Positions 49,093 to 60,072 are shown, numbered from the stretch's first letter. The stretch is 64,000 nucleotides of DNA from Talinum fruticosum (GCA_021018815.1 JAITYX010000002.1:10013001-10077000), one strand, 5' to 3'. Numbers and translations are program-made. The notes: generated from the sequence alone by a model not told the origin.

Positions 49093-50282
49093 TATAAGAG
49101 CTTATAACCGCTATACAACTCATAACAGCTTATAACCGCTAATTATAATGAGTTAACGCTATAACCGCTAGTTTTAACAGTTAAAGCGAACGGACCCTTA
49201 GTTCAGAAAACGATGAATGCTTGCAACAGTTGCTCATACCTTCCTCTTACACCTTGTCATCACACATGCAAGTGCAATTTGGGAGAAGACAATACAAAAA
49301 GGAATAAGATCCCGTGTGAAATTTCACTAATAAACTAAAGGAAGAGGCCTTTGGGAATGAGGATACCACAACCCAGATGAAGACTAGGTTAATGGTGTTT
49401 TTCTTTTCTTTTTGAGAAATTAATGGTGATTTACTGATTTTATTATGATTAATCTCAATGTATTTCCTTAAAAAAAAAAGGAATTTGAAAAAGCATGTTT
49501 TCAATTGTTGAATTTTGAGAGAGGTGGAGGGATTTCATGTCTATAAGATTGCGACTGTGAGATAGGTGGAATGTACTTATTAGATGATAATCCTTGGAGT
49601 ACGATGCATTATACTTCCATACTATATGCTAATATATGATAGGACGAAACAGAAAAATAGGAATACAATTTAGAGAATAAAAGGGAATAAGGGATTATAC
49701 ATTGATCAAGGCAGTCATTGATCAACTAGATTCCGTTATCAGCAGTCAACACCAATTCAAAGTCCCAAAAGAAAAGGAAAAAGAAATTGTCTAAACATTA
49801 GAATTAGAACTTAGAAGACATGAAAGAGGTCGATTCATAAAAATATCAGTGCTATATATGAAAACATGATATAATTTATTTTTTGATATAAATAATACTG
49901 TTAAATTATCGTCGTCTAAAATCAGTTTCTATAGAAGTCGGTTACATATATCTCAACTGGCGAAACATGTGTGAGTTGTTACCACGTAACTATGTCACCT
50001 ATATCGACTTTGGAGTAAATAAATTTGGAAGTTTTCAGATGCTACATTGTTTTTAAAGAAATCAATCATCGTGTACCAAAATTGACAAATAAAAGGCGAA
50101 GGCAGAAACGCCAGCCACATGTAAACAGAAGACAACAATTCGTCCAAAATCAAAATGAGCAAGACGATTCTAAATCAATAGGAAAATTCACGAGAGAGAA
50201 AAAACACAAACCAAAGAGAGACATTCGATGACAACAAACAAACCTGGGAAAGGGGATTGGAGAAGCGAATGACGAATTGCAT
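43873..50282 (-). CDS. C2-like, tail-anchored protein with expanded K/E-rich repeats; family not named
   Basis: Exons in gene order: 50282-50244, about 48240-48219, 48110-48057, 47972-47921, 47825-47752, 47655-47525, 47389-47308, 47152-47002, 46926-46762, 46370-44827, 44139-44027, 43938-43873; about 830 residues. The first six exons read as a beta-rich C2-like fold: MQFVIRFSNPLSQ, GTIQVSILELVGIPYARSSS, DFSFPLASFRDNLNVSIRD, IVEKGVWDDLFALKGGGHVH. A basic helix (ELKRIRSMRESASRKKQEDL) and a Ser-rich linker follow. Exon 10 holds ten full and one partial copy of a roughly 30-residue repeat, then a conserved-looking block (NTIYLNVNCASDRLHEWIF). The last exon is a single membrane helix and short tail (AMKIALMVGFGLLVFLTRQR). 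I recognise similar uncharacterised plant proteins but cannot name a function. Membrane tethering is inferred. Frame breaks: 45889-45892, 44082-44086, and a phase mismatch between exons 7 and 8. The exon 2 acceptor lacks AG. Confidence 0.75.
45200..46145 (-). repeat. Minisatellite coding array, about 90-93 bp units
   Basis: On the gene strand the units read approximately LKLQNVDYLSSKKDTPKMQP followed by SVEEQKEKKD, 30 or 31 residues. Ten full copies and one shortened copy (KKDITEMQPTKEEQKEE) are visible. Four consecutive copies, roughly 45385-45750, are nearly identical at DNA level and point to recent expansion. Outer copies are more diverged (IPKIQPIREEQKEE, MLKTQPIIEELKE). Confidence 0.92.
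46432..46727 (+). mobile_element. Stowaway-type (mariner) MITE, 296 bp, in intron 9 of the C2-like gene
   Basis: The left end is CTACCCCCTCCGTCCCATTT. The reverse complement of the right end is CTCACTCCATCCCATTTTAT. The two match through ATTTTAT(A/G)TGA(C/T)AAT. TA duplications flank at 46430-46431 and 46728-46729. Inverted repeats of about 30 bases and an AT-rich core are typical. Confidence 0.8.
48863..49197 (+). mobile_element. Tourist-type (PIF/Harbinger) MITE, 335 bp, in intron 1 of the C2-like gene
   Basis: The left end GGGCATGTTCGAATTAGCG and the reverse complement of the right end (GGGTCCGTTCGCTTTAACTG) form imperfect inverted repeats of the Harbinger GGG..GTTCG type. TTA flanks both sides (48860-48862 and 49198-49200), the expected three-base duplication. 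The inside is built of degenerate CATAA(C/A)CGCT-like pieces and an ATT microsatellite. Confidence 0.72.
49024..49088. repeat. (ATT)n microsatellite inside the Tourist-type MITE
   Basis: About 21 ATT triplets with one GTT interruption. Confidence 0.95.
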
Positions 50283-51764
50283 TAGGGTTAGAAGTTGGGA
50301 GGTTCAGGTTTGCGCTTTGGAATTGGAAGTACTAATTGACAAGGCTTGAGATTACATCCCTCCTTCTATTCTTTAGGGTTTGAAATTGACTGTCAATCGA
50401 TCGCAGCTGCTTCTCTTTCCTGCTTGTCTCTGTTTTTGTCACCGTTGATAGTACACACTCTCCAACTGACAAAGGGTTATGGAGGCCTTTGTTATTTTGT
50501 AGAGGTGAATCTTTTGAAACTCAGCCAGATAATGACTCGCACCGAACATTATTGTTATTATAACTTGTTTTAGACAAGATAGTGTATGAAAATAAAATAA
50601 ACTGAGCTAACTATAGACAAGATAGTACCCACAAGTTAAAACTAAATTTAATAGATTTGTATCTTGGTTTGTACGTTGAATAAAAATTTATAATAGGAAT
50701 ATAAATTCTTTCTTGGGAAAGGAATTCATTTATGAATTCTTCTACCATCTTTGTTCGATATATGAAAGTTTAAAGTGAAAATATAATCGAAAACAATTTA
50801 GTATTGATATTTAACAACTACATATGAATTCTCACACGAAATAACTTTTATTAATAGAGAGCTTTTATTCAAGATTTCACTCTCTAATTTATTCTCATTA
50901 TCATGTATCAAATATGACAAATATATTATCTTATCTCTCATTCTTATTCACAGTCATCTATTATCATATATCAAATATATCGTTAAGGTTTTAATTGAAA
51001 AGTACTTTTTAAGCCTATCTCAATTTTACTTGTAAATCTCCCTCTTTCCTTCAAAAAAATTTAATTGTAAGCCCGCCCAAGAATAAGCTCACGGATAGTC
51101 AAGAATCTCTAGGAGAAATTGCTTCCTATTTTCCCACTAGTTTTTGTTATTAATATGAAAAAATTGAAAAGATTAAAAATTCAAATCTTGAGATAGGAAA
51201 AGCATGTATACTTGATAGTTATGCGAACCTAAAAAGTAGATGGGATGAGAACTAAAGGTAGGAGAGTGTAGTGAGAATAGTAACAGTGGATGGTATGATA
51301 GTGGTGGCTTATGACCATATCTGTATGAATGCATTATGAATTAAGAGGTTGGTTTAGTAATGAAAAAAGAATACATGACCTATTTTTTCAGTCTTCAGGT
51401 TCTAGTATCGTATTCTGCTGCACACTTCAGTCTTCGGGTTCTATTAATGAGTTCTGCTGCACACTTTCAGTCTTCGGGTTCCATTAATTGTATTCTGGTC
51501 GTCAACAAGCAGATTTCCTATCTAGATTCAAGAGAAATAGAATAGAGAATACGGGATGATACAAAACTTTAGCTCATTTCATCAAAGATAACAACTGATA
51601 TTTGACTACGAATGTCATTAGCATTCTGTTGGAGTCTATGGCTATTGGACCACTGAATGGAGCACCCAAAAACACGGCTCTCATCTGGGTTTTCAGCAAA
51701 ATCATACAACTTGTACCATGTCAAAAGTGTGAAACTGATTCTCATGCTCTGTATCTTAAAGTGG
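50283..51764. other. Intergenic upstream of the C2-like gene
   Basis: The C2-like gene's ATG lies within an AACCCTAATG context (telo-box-like, gene strand). Upstream DNA is AT-rich with nothing recognised until an imperfect triple repeat at about 51389-51490. The 3' UTR of the small membrane-protein gene probably begins at 51764 and runs leftward. Confidence 0.55.
51389..51490 (+). repeat. Imperfect tandem repeat, about 40-bp unit, three copies
   Basis: TCAGTCTTC(A/G)GGTTC recurs three times, separated by (G)TATTCTGCTGCACACTT-like spacers. The third copy is truncated. Confidence 0.8.
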
Positions 51765-54469
51765 CTAAAGAGGAGGGATTGAATCTGAACGTATGAACCG
51801 CTTAAGTATTGCCTTTTCTTCATCAATTCGCTTCTTTTCGGCTTTGTTCATGGGTTTGAGCTTTCTCTTCTCTTCCAGTATCCACTCAAAAGCTCACGCT
51901 GCTGATCCTCGGGGATGGGTTCGCGCTCCTTGACAAGCTTTGCGATTGGGGTGGATGGCATAAATTCTCGTTCTTCCAGAAGATCTTCATTAGGTGCAGT
52001 TGTACTGGGGGAGGTTGGTCCTTTTTATAGGTGGTGGAGGTGGTTCACTTTTCATACTTGAACTTTTCATTTTTGCCTTCGCAAATATATAAGCTGCAAT
52101 ATGGTTTCCATGGGTCAGTGAAAATTGATGGAATACAGCTTGCAAGAGGTGAATATGTCCACAGCTTTGGAAAGGCAACCTGAGCAACCCCTCCACCCCC
52201 ACCCCCAGCAGCCCCAAAAAACTGATAACACTAACACACTAATCTGCTTTCCTAAAACTGCCCACCACCAGTAAGCACCAGGGAAGCCATAGCAAAGGCC
52301 TGATGTAAACATCAGAAAGGATGGCAGTCAAGGGAGAAGATCCAAAATTCAGAATAGCAACTAGCAAGAGTATTATTCTCCCAGGACCAATTGGCAGAGA
52401 ATAATATATAATCACTTGTGTAAGTCTATATCAGAAAACTATATGGTCAAGTTGCTCATTCAGTAAGAAAGCTTTACATGGACCATGGGGCATAGCAGTC
52501 AGTCCCCCTAAAACTTGTGGGCAGAAGCTATTTTTGAATTTACAAAGATATAAGATGTCTAAAATTGAGTTGATTTTTGGCTCTACAGCCCCCAAAATTA
52601 TAAACCCATTTACACCTGCAACTTAAGCACACAACCGATCTACACCCCTTCCCCCAAAACTGGCTCGGCTAGGCCCATGTATTCATTCAACTTAAGAAAG
52701 GACCAATCCTAGTCAGGCATGTAAGGTCCTCCAAGTTCCATCAATCCACAGCCAAAAGAAGGTAGAACAATAGTACAAAAGTAAAGGCACAGAGAAGTTG
52801 GGACATGCACAGGTGATGAAACTGCTTAGATACTCACTCAAGCACCTACAGCAAAATATCCTCTGGAACAGTATCAAAAAGTATGGCCGAAAAATTTATC
52901 AAAGAAAGAAGTAAAAAGGGGTTTGTTATCACTTATCAGTCATATGGTTCAAATTGACCCCCATATAAATCAAGCAGGATAAGAAATGCTATTGCTCTCT
53001 CAACAAGTTTTACACGCACATCACTGAAACTTGAGACTCTTACACACAGAACTACTTCAGACTTTACACAGGTACAAAAGTATAAAAGGAAAGAACGTAG
53101 TGATGTAAAACAAAAGTGAACCCAGCCATACAATATCTGAGCTAGAATTGTATACTAAAGACTAAGCAGTGGGATTGGTCCATCATTACAGCTCAGCCAC
53201 CATGGGCTGACAACAAAGTTACATGTTTATCAAAGGCAGCAACCAATGAGCATATTTCTCCATAGAAGCGTATTTAAGAGTAATCATTGATTAAAGGCAA
53301 ACAAGTTCCCTGGGAAACATCACTGATGGGAGATAACACACTTGGTTTTAACTTCTCTAGCATTCTTACTGTAGGGCCCATAATACTTACAACACAAAAC
53401 AGCTGAAAATGGGTTAAATTGTTGGCGGATTGGCAGGAACTGCGGGAAGTCCTGACTATGGCAAAGCAATCTCCTTAACCCTCAACCTAGCGAGCTAAGA
53501 TTTCCGACCACTTCACAGGATTCAATAAAATCAATCTACTTAGATTTACAGAAATTATCACAGGTAACAGGTTCTCTCTTGCTATAGTTGTTCAGCACGT
53601 GAATAATGTGTGTCCAAAACTACAAAATACACCAGGTGACTATGAATTTTTGTTTCCTAGAAGAAGGTGATTCGATAGTTTAATTCAGCCTTAAATAAAC
53701 TGCAAAAAAGGAAAAAAATTTGAAAAGGAAAAAAATGAAAGGTTGGCATCTCAAAAAGGGGGAAAATTTTCCGCAGAGGAATTGAGATGCTTGATACGAC
53801 ATGCTGATTGCGTGAATCAAGAACTCAAAAGAGAAGCAAAGATTAGGATTCCGCCCAAGAATTGTTCAATACACGGTTTCCATTTCCTTAGATGCATATG
53901 TCTAAATTTAAACAATGTTTTATTCCTCAAACCCCCTATATGAACAGTACCGCAATTAGCAAAAATTATGAACCCTAATAAGCATCGACAACAACCATCA
54001 TAGTGATAATGCACACTGTTACGGCAACGCAATAATCGAACAAATTCACCTGAAATGTCTTAAAGTCCATGGGAGAGAGAAGTAAGAGCACAACTAGGTT
54101 AAACACTAAACCCTAAAAACCCTAAACCCTATTCAGCATTAGCCACATACGGCATTTATGAGTACAACGGAGAGAATGCACGATGAATAGGCGATAATGT
54201 GCAGAAGACACGAGGAATCTTGGAACAGAGAACAATCAATTAGCATGTCATCAAGAACTAAGAGGTGAAATGCTCAAGCAAGCCATACAAGAACTAGAAG
54301 TAGTAATGAGGTAGAGACAGAAAGAGAGTTTACCTCCAAGACCAAGATTAGCAATCATAAAGACTCTCCAAGCAAGTTTGTAGCGCTGAAGTACAGATTC
54401 ATTGGGAAATTCTGGTGGCGGAGGCGGAGGCGGCGGTCGCCGAGAAGGTGGCGCTTGAGAAGCATTCAT
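51765..54469 (-). CDS. Small single-pass membrane protein, plant-conserved, function unknown, two exons
   Basis: Exons 54469-54334 and 52093-51765 give about 154 residues. The N-terminus is Ser/Pro-rich (SRRPPPPPPPPEFPNES). It is followed by one predicted membrane helix across the splice (WRVFMIANLGLG|AYIFA), a basic stop-transfer patch (KAKMKSSS), a variable linker and a conserved charged C-terminal block (VKEREPIPEDQQRELFEWIL, EEKRKLKPMNKAEKKRIDEE, KAILKRFIRSDSIPPL). I recognise this C-terminus from uncharacterised plant proteins but cannot give a function. Two homopolymer breaks interrupt exon 2: an extra C (gene strand) in the run at 52007-52011, and one T short at 51888-51891. The intron is 2.2 kb and carries a telomere-like motif cluster near its 5' end. 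The ATG at 54469 follows a CT-rich leader. Confidence 0.78.
54108..54130 (-). repeat. Short cluster of telomere-type repeats
   Basis: AAACCCTAAAAACCCTAAAC is seen on the + strand, three degenerate CCCTAAA units in the 5' part of the intron of the - strand membrane-protein gene. It could be an intronic telo-box or a small interstitial telomeric remnant; it is too short to decide. Confidence 0.6.
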
Positions 54470-54904
54470 CGACCGGAGCCGCGATTGTATCCCCTCTCTC
54501 TCTCTCTCTCTAGAATTGTTTGTTGCGGCAGGAAGTAGGAGTAATAGTTAAGCAAAATTAGCAAATTCCCAGCATTTTAAAAGTTTTCCGTTCCCCGCTT
54601 CTGCTTCTCTCCGTGCTTCGATTGGTACAAAATTTATTCGCCGCTAGCACCATGGTTGAGCAGTTAGTTAACGTATTAGTACTAACCTGCCTTAAAAAAA
54701 CGTATTAGTACTAAACTTTAAAAAATGAAAGTACATACTATGGTGAGCAAAAAAATCAAATAATCAAACAACCAAATCGAAATATCAGTTAACCGATTTT
54801 TCCGTTCTCAATTAAATTTTTTGTTCGAATTTCGAATTTTTTTAACCGAATCGGTTAACCAACTTTTAGCACCCCTGATATTATTACTTTTTTCTTTTTG
54901 TCCA

Positions 54905-55005
54905 CAAACATTGTACACTATAATAGAGGAGAGGGAATCGAACTGAGATCTAACCTAATGTACCGAAAAACTTCAATCTTAACAATTAGGTTAAGACTTC
55001 ATTAG
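54905..55005 (-). mobile_element. Candidate tRNA-derived SINE relic
   Basis: On the - strand CAGTTCGATTCCCTC (from 54943 leftward) matches a Pol III B box. An A-box-like segment would lie near 54985. The end near 54890 is TTTTT-rich. No flanking duplication is clear. Confidence 0.33.
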
Positions 55006-55338
55006 TATTACTCGTTGTTTGTTTTTAATTTGATCAACAATAATTAATATCTAATGTTTAGTATTGCCATCTATCATATACTCCCTCTGTCCCATTATGA
55101 TTGTCTTGGTTGAAAGAAAAAAATTAAGAATTGTATTCAATGTACTGTAATTATTCTATGTGTGTGAAAGAGAGAGAGGAAAAAATAATAATTATACAAT
55201 ACTATTGCATGATTAATTATAGTATGTATGAATTTATCTAATGTCAAATAACCTTGTTTAAATAATGCATACTAAGAGTTTCTTACAAAATTGTTTTGTT
55301 TCTTTATTCTCTAGTTTCTTAGACTTTAAACTATAAAT

Positions 55339-55873
55339 TAGGGATGGCAACGGGCGAGGTTGGGGCCGGGGACACCCCCCGCCCCGTCCCGCTGCCCCCA
55401 CCCCGTCCCCGCTGCGGGATGGTTTTGCCCCCACCCCTGCCGGGTACCCAAACTCCACCGGGCCCCGCTTCCCGCCTCCACCGAGGAAAGAGAGCGCGGC
55501 GAGAGGGAGGAGAGAGAGCACGGCGAGAGGGAGACGGCGACGGCGACAGCGAGAGGGAGAGATGGTGAGAGGGAGAGACGGCGAGAGGGAGAGCCGGCGA
55601 GAGTGAGGAGAGAGAGAGAGGAGGGAGGCGGAGAGCTTTTATAGTTAGGGTTTTGGGGAAGGAAATTACAAATCTGACCCTAATTTTAATTTTTTTTTAT
55701 AAAAACGGGGACGGGGACGGGGAACGGGCCAGGATTTTCCCGGCCCCGGCCCCGTCCCCGCTCGAGGGGAAAAATTTTCCCCGTCCCCGCCTCGTTCCTC
55801 GTTCGGGGTGGGGATTTTTCCCGATACGGGTCGGGGCTCGGCGGGCGGGAATCCCGCCCCGTTGCCATCCCTA
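55339..55873 (+). mobile_element. Non-autonomous hAT-type element, 535 bp, GC-rich, perfect 8-bp target duplication
   Basis: The left end TAGGGATGGCAACGGGCG and the right end, whose reverse complement is TAGGGATGGCAACGGGGCGG, form terminal inverted repeats. CTATAAAT flanks both sides exactly (55331-55338 and 55874-55881), an eight-base duplication as made by hAT transposases. The ends extend into long C- and G-rich subterminal arms that could pair. The centre is made of GAGAGGGAGA- and CGGCGA-type short repeats. Frames inside (55258-55955, both strands) are low-complexity and not genes. The element has no transposase. Confidence 0.88.
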
Positions 55874-57959
55874 CTATAAATACGAGATAATAAAGTTACT
55901 ATGTATATATGTGTGTGTGATAGAAAGAGAGGGAGGGCGCAAAGCTCAACAATGAACCCCGAGACTCAGGTCACGTGCCAGTAAATGGACATCCCTTAAC
56001 CAGTATCTTCTATGTTGATTAGTTGGGAGTTTGACGCTCTTGACTATTGATTACTGAAGAAAGTTGGAGCTGGAATTCTCAAGTGACCCAAACCTTTAAT
56101 GGTTCGTGACTTTGATTCTTATGCGAAAACAATTTCTCAAACATCTTTATAGATTGATTACGGTGCTTTTGAGCCTTCTTGTGTACACTAATGTCATATA
56201 GCATATTGTGTTAACTTCGGATGTATTCGACACTAGTTTTTCGAGATATTGGTTAGTATTTTGAAAAAGGTAAAGACATTACTTATTTAAAAATAAAAGT
56301 GTTTGACAAAGTAGTATTTGACATATTGATTAGATGTTTATGTGGTGTTTTTAAAAATATTTAAAGTTACGTTTTCAAAACAACTACCTAGTGTTTGTAC
56401 AATATTTTCAAATTTTTTTATTTTCTAAAAGATTATATCCATTGTATCCTTTTAAGTAACTTTATATAAATATGTTACTCAAATAGTTACTATTCCCAAA
56501 CACACTTGTCTTTAAGTCACCAGTTGAACATTTAACCACTCGACCACTATAGCCAATAACGGATAATCGTTGATGAAACTGGTAATAATTACTAAATCAG
56601 CTAACCACTACACAATAGTTAATTTTAACGAAAACGTTCTTCAAGTAATCTTCAAAATCGTCATAATATTGCATCAAAATTAGTCCTGTCTTTACATGAT
56701 TTAAAATATAATTGCATAACATTATTCACCGGCATAATGGAACCAAGGCTAATGCTAAGTCCCTTTGAGTTGTGCTTGTCTTGATGATGGTTTTAATGCT
56801 AAAATCTTATACAAATGGAAAAATATTGTTCAAGAAATCTCTTATCAAATACCACTCTAAAGTCTAAAACTATAACAAATACGGTAAGCCAATTCTAAAA
56901 TTAGTTGTTAGGAACTGTGTACTACTCTTTTTGAACCTCATATTCGGTAAATGAATCTAAATATGGTAGTTAATTATTTAGGAAAGTTTTGTCATCCGAA
57001 TCAAGTAGTTTTTTTAAAAATCATATTTTCGATTTCTACTTTCTACTTTAGAATTTAGGCATTTTTATTTAAAACTTCATTCATCTCAATTTCATACTTT
57101 AAATTTCCAATTTTGCTTGCAAAATAAGTAAAATACTATTTTTCTATCTAATTCCTCATTTTCTCATATTTTCGTTCAAGTTGTCAGTCACTGTGCAGGT
57201 ACTTGAAAAAACGAGGACATTAATGCAAGTGGTAATGGAGCCGACTCTAATTTAATAATTGTCTAAAAGACGAGGACGGTGGAATTGACAATGAACCTAA
57301 TATTTACGTTAGAAGTGAAGATAAACAGAGTCGCCACTTGTGGAGAATAAAAATTGAATTTTAACACTGTTTGAATGAATCTTGGGGAGAGCAACGATTT
57401 CATAATATATTCCTAATATTCGAGATGAAATAAGAAGATATTATATAGTTAATGGACGTATCCAACCTCATAATCACAAGCTTATACAAAAAAATAATTG
57501 GAAAAATGGTGACATGAGTTTAATCCTGCTTGTTTTGATGATTGCGGGACTTGATTGGAATACAACATACAAAAGCCATTGCCGTTTGTTTATGTTACTA
57601 TTTGTTTACTAGTTTGAGAGAAAATCAATATGTAAATTTTGTTAAGGAGGAATTTTGAACTCGGAATAAAATTCGATTATGACATTTACAGATGATAAAT
57701 GTAAGCTTTGAAAAATGACGAAAATTTAAGAAAATCAAAACAATTCATTAAAGTCACATTTGATAAACATGATGAGGAAACTAGAAGTTACAATTTCTTA
57801 AGATACTTATTGCATCAAAAATTACATTTTGGCGGTCCTAATGAAGATCAGAGTTGAGAACATGGAGCGAATTTTTGCTTGAAATTTGAATGAAACAATA
57901 GTTGGCGCAAAAACACATTGTGAATGCCGCCAAAGAAACACGATGGTCTGAAGAAGACA

Positions 57960-58080
57960 TAAAACCCTAGTTCTTGCAACGCGCAAGTGAGGTTCCTCCT
58001 TCATTCTCCTCGTCGACGCCACCCTTCCAGCGACTCCCGTGGCGTTTTCCGGCGTCGACCTGCAACCCCCAGAAGCCCAG
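57960..58080 (+). promoter_or_regulatory. Possible non-coding leader exon of MET1
   Basis: A GC-richer block ends in AGAAGCCCAG|GTATGC, a good donor. It is followed by a long pyrimidine-rich stretch. An acceptor-like TTCAAATTTAG|G at 60281 lies just before an in-frame ATG of MET1 at 60284. Splicing the two would make a 2.2-kb leader intron. This is inferred without transcript evidence. Confidence 0.3.
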
Positions 58081-58500
58081 GTATGCTCCTCCTCTTACTT
58101 CTTCTGCTCGGGTTTCTTTCTTCTTTCTTCCCCTTTTTCTTCTTCTTCTGGTTTTCAGGCTCTTCTTTTTCTTCATCGGCTTCTTCCTCCAATGCTCATC
58201 CTTCTTTCTTATTCTTTTCCTTTTTTCCTCTTCCTTCTTCTCGATTTTCGTCTTTTATCTTATTCTGTTTCCATTTCCTCTTATTTCGTCTCCTTGGGTT
58301 TCTTTATTCTTTCTTCCTCCTCTAGTTTTCGGGCTCTTCTTTTTCTTCATCGGCTTCTTCCTCCTCTTCTGGCATCTTCTTTTCTTCGTTTTCTGTTTTT
58401 TTTCGTGCTTCATCAAGTCTTTTTTTCTCCCCCTTTTTTTCCGTTTCTTTGTTTTTTTGTCTCCATCTCACTCACTCACTCACTCACTCACTAAATATAT
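58081..58500 (+). repeat. Long pyrimidine-rich tract ending in (CTCA)n
   Basis: About 420 bases are dominated by TTCTTC and CTTTTT-type runs, ending with six or more CTCA units at 58467-58491. Long hydrophobic-looking frames on the + strand (57974-58519) and charged ones on the - strand arise from composition only. Confidence 0.75.
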
Positions 58501-59159
58501 ATTTATTTTCTGTTTCTAATTTAACAAAGCCATAAGTAGATAAGTATAAAGTTGATTATGTTTTAATTGTTTTTATGGTGATAATTGTAGTGAACTGTGT
58601 TGATTATTATAGAGTTGGATTTGGAGTTGGATGATGATGATAATGTGGAGGTGGAGAATGTGGTGTTAGATGATGATAATGATGATGCTTAAGTGACCTT
58701 TGGGGGAGGGGCTTACAAACTAGTTTGCTTTGTGTGTTATTTTCTATGACTATGCTTGCTTGTTTTGGTTTAGACTTTTAAGTGTGTGTTTTGAGATATT
58801 TTAATTTTAGATTCCGGTTCTTAAGACTACATGTAGTGTTTTTCATAGTTAAAATAATGTCTAAACATTTTTTTGATGTGCTATTTACTTATTTATCCAA
58901 AAATATGGGTTGGGAATAATTTCAAGCATTTTTATGCAAAGAATGCATCTCGCTTCAAAAAGCATGTCCTTCACCTCGAACCGTGCCGCCCGGGCTTAAG
59001 GACTCTGTGCCCTTTTTAATATAAGGATGTACTTGAGTTTGTCCAAATTGAAGGGCAGAGCTAAACCATAAGAAATGATGTGAGTTTGCGGATAACTTAC
59101 CCGTATTCATTTGATTTTGCTTTCACTCTACAATTAATCTTGAACATTTAGGGGATCAC

Positions 59160-60072
59160 AAATGATCTATCACAAGCTTTGCAAAGAAAGGAGTAAAATA
59201 TTTTGAATGCTATGAAGCTTGTCCAAGTCACCAAGAAGTCGTTGGAAACATTGAGAAAGGATGGATGAGACTCTCTTTTGGATAAGATACGTGTTTTTGT
59301 AAGAAACATAATATCCTAGTTCCAAACAAGGATGGCGAATGAGTTATTCTTGGGAGACTACGCCGTAATATTGAGGAACAAACTTATGAGTTTCATTATC
59401 GGGTGGAAATATTCTACACAGATATAGATTTACATCTTGAAGAGCATAGACTTCGCTTTAGTAAGACCAACGCCGAGTTTTTTATTTGAGCTTCTTATTT
59501 GTGTGGCTTGTGTGAATCCATGTGATCGATTTAGCGCTGTTGATCAACTTAAATTGGTCAAATTGTAGGAATTTCAGCCATATGATTTTGTGGATGGTGA
59601 GATTATGGCACTTGAGCACAACTTGTTAATTATGTTGTTGATGTAGATTCCGATGAAGCTTTTGTAGACTTAAAAGAATAATTTTTGTAGAATTATAGTG
59701 GAGACAAAAAAGACATTACTTACCCATTGGTGTTTAGGCTACTCAAGTTGGCATTGATACTCCCAATATTCACAACAATCATGGAAATACCATTTTCAAC
59801 TATGAAGATAGTAAAAGCTAGACTTCACAATCGAATGAGTGATCAATATTTATATGATTATTTGGTTTGTTATATAGAGAAAAATGTATTTGATACAATC
59901 ACTGATGGCTCTATTATGTCTCGTTACAAAACATGAAACCATGTAAAGGATAGTTGTAATAGTAGAAAGTTATTTCGTGTATTGTATGACTAGCATGAAC
60001 TCCCCCCGCCTCATATGTTAACAATTTTAATATATGGGCACCTTTTTGTTTAAAATTCCTTGCTCCACCACT
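59160..60072 (+). mobile_element. Decayed hAT transposase (ZMYM/TTF-type zinc-finger clade) with 3' terminal repeat
   Basis: Across broken frames the sequence reads as the central and C-terminal parts of a plant hAT-like transposase. 59160-59470 gives GITNDLSQALQRKE and NIEEQTYEFHYRVEIFY. 59500-59600 gives LICVACVNPCDRFSAVDQLK and EFQPYDFVDGEIMALEHNL. 59700-59935 gives the hAT dimerisation domain (YPLVFRLLKLALILPIFTTI, TMKIVKARLHNRMSDQYLYD). Several stops and shifts show it is dead. The region ends at about 60072; the reverse complement of its end is AGTGGTGGAGCAAGGAATTT, which resembles the CAGTGGCGGAGCCAGGAATTT-like terminal repeat of this hAT group. The left end was not found. It lies immediately upstream of MET1 on the same strand. 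Confidence 0.75.

Larger units (their letters stand above)
54470..57950. other. Intergenic between the small membrane-protein gene and MET1
   Basis: The leader of the - strand gene carries a CT repeat at 54497-54513. A SINE candidate on the - strand is at about 54905-55005. 55079-55115 (CTCCCTCTGTCCCATTATGA) looks like one end of a Stowaway MITE whose partner end I could not find. The GC-rich hAT-type element is at 55339-55873. 55880-57950 is AT-rich; 56500-56640 resembles the diffuse TAACCGCTAAT-like family. No gene is supported. Confidence 0.55.

Noticed and set aside
54108..54130. Possible telomere or chromosome end
   Set aside because: There are only three degenerate CCCTAAA units inside a gene intron, so it is not a telomere.
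55258..55955. Pro/Arg-rich frames on both strands
   Set aside because: They lie within the GC-rich hAT-type element and reflect its short repeats.
57974..58519. Long hydrophobic forward frames and charged reverse frames
   Set aside because: They arise from a pyrimidine-rich tract; the Phe/Leu/Ser-only composition has no protein signature.
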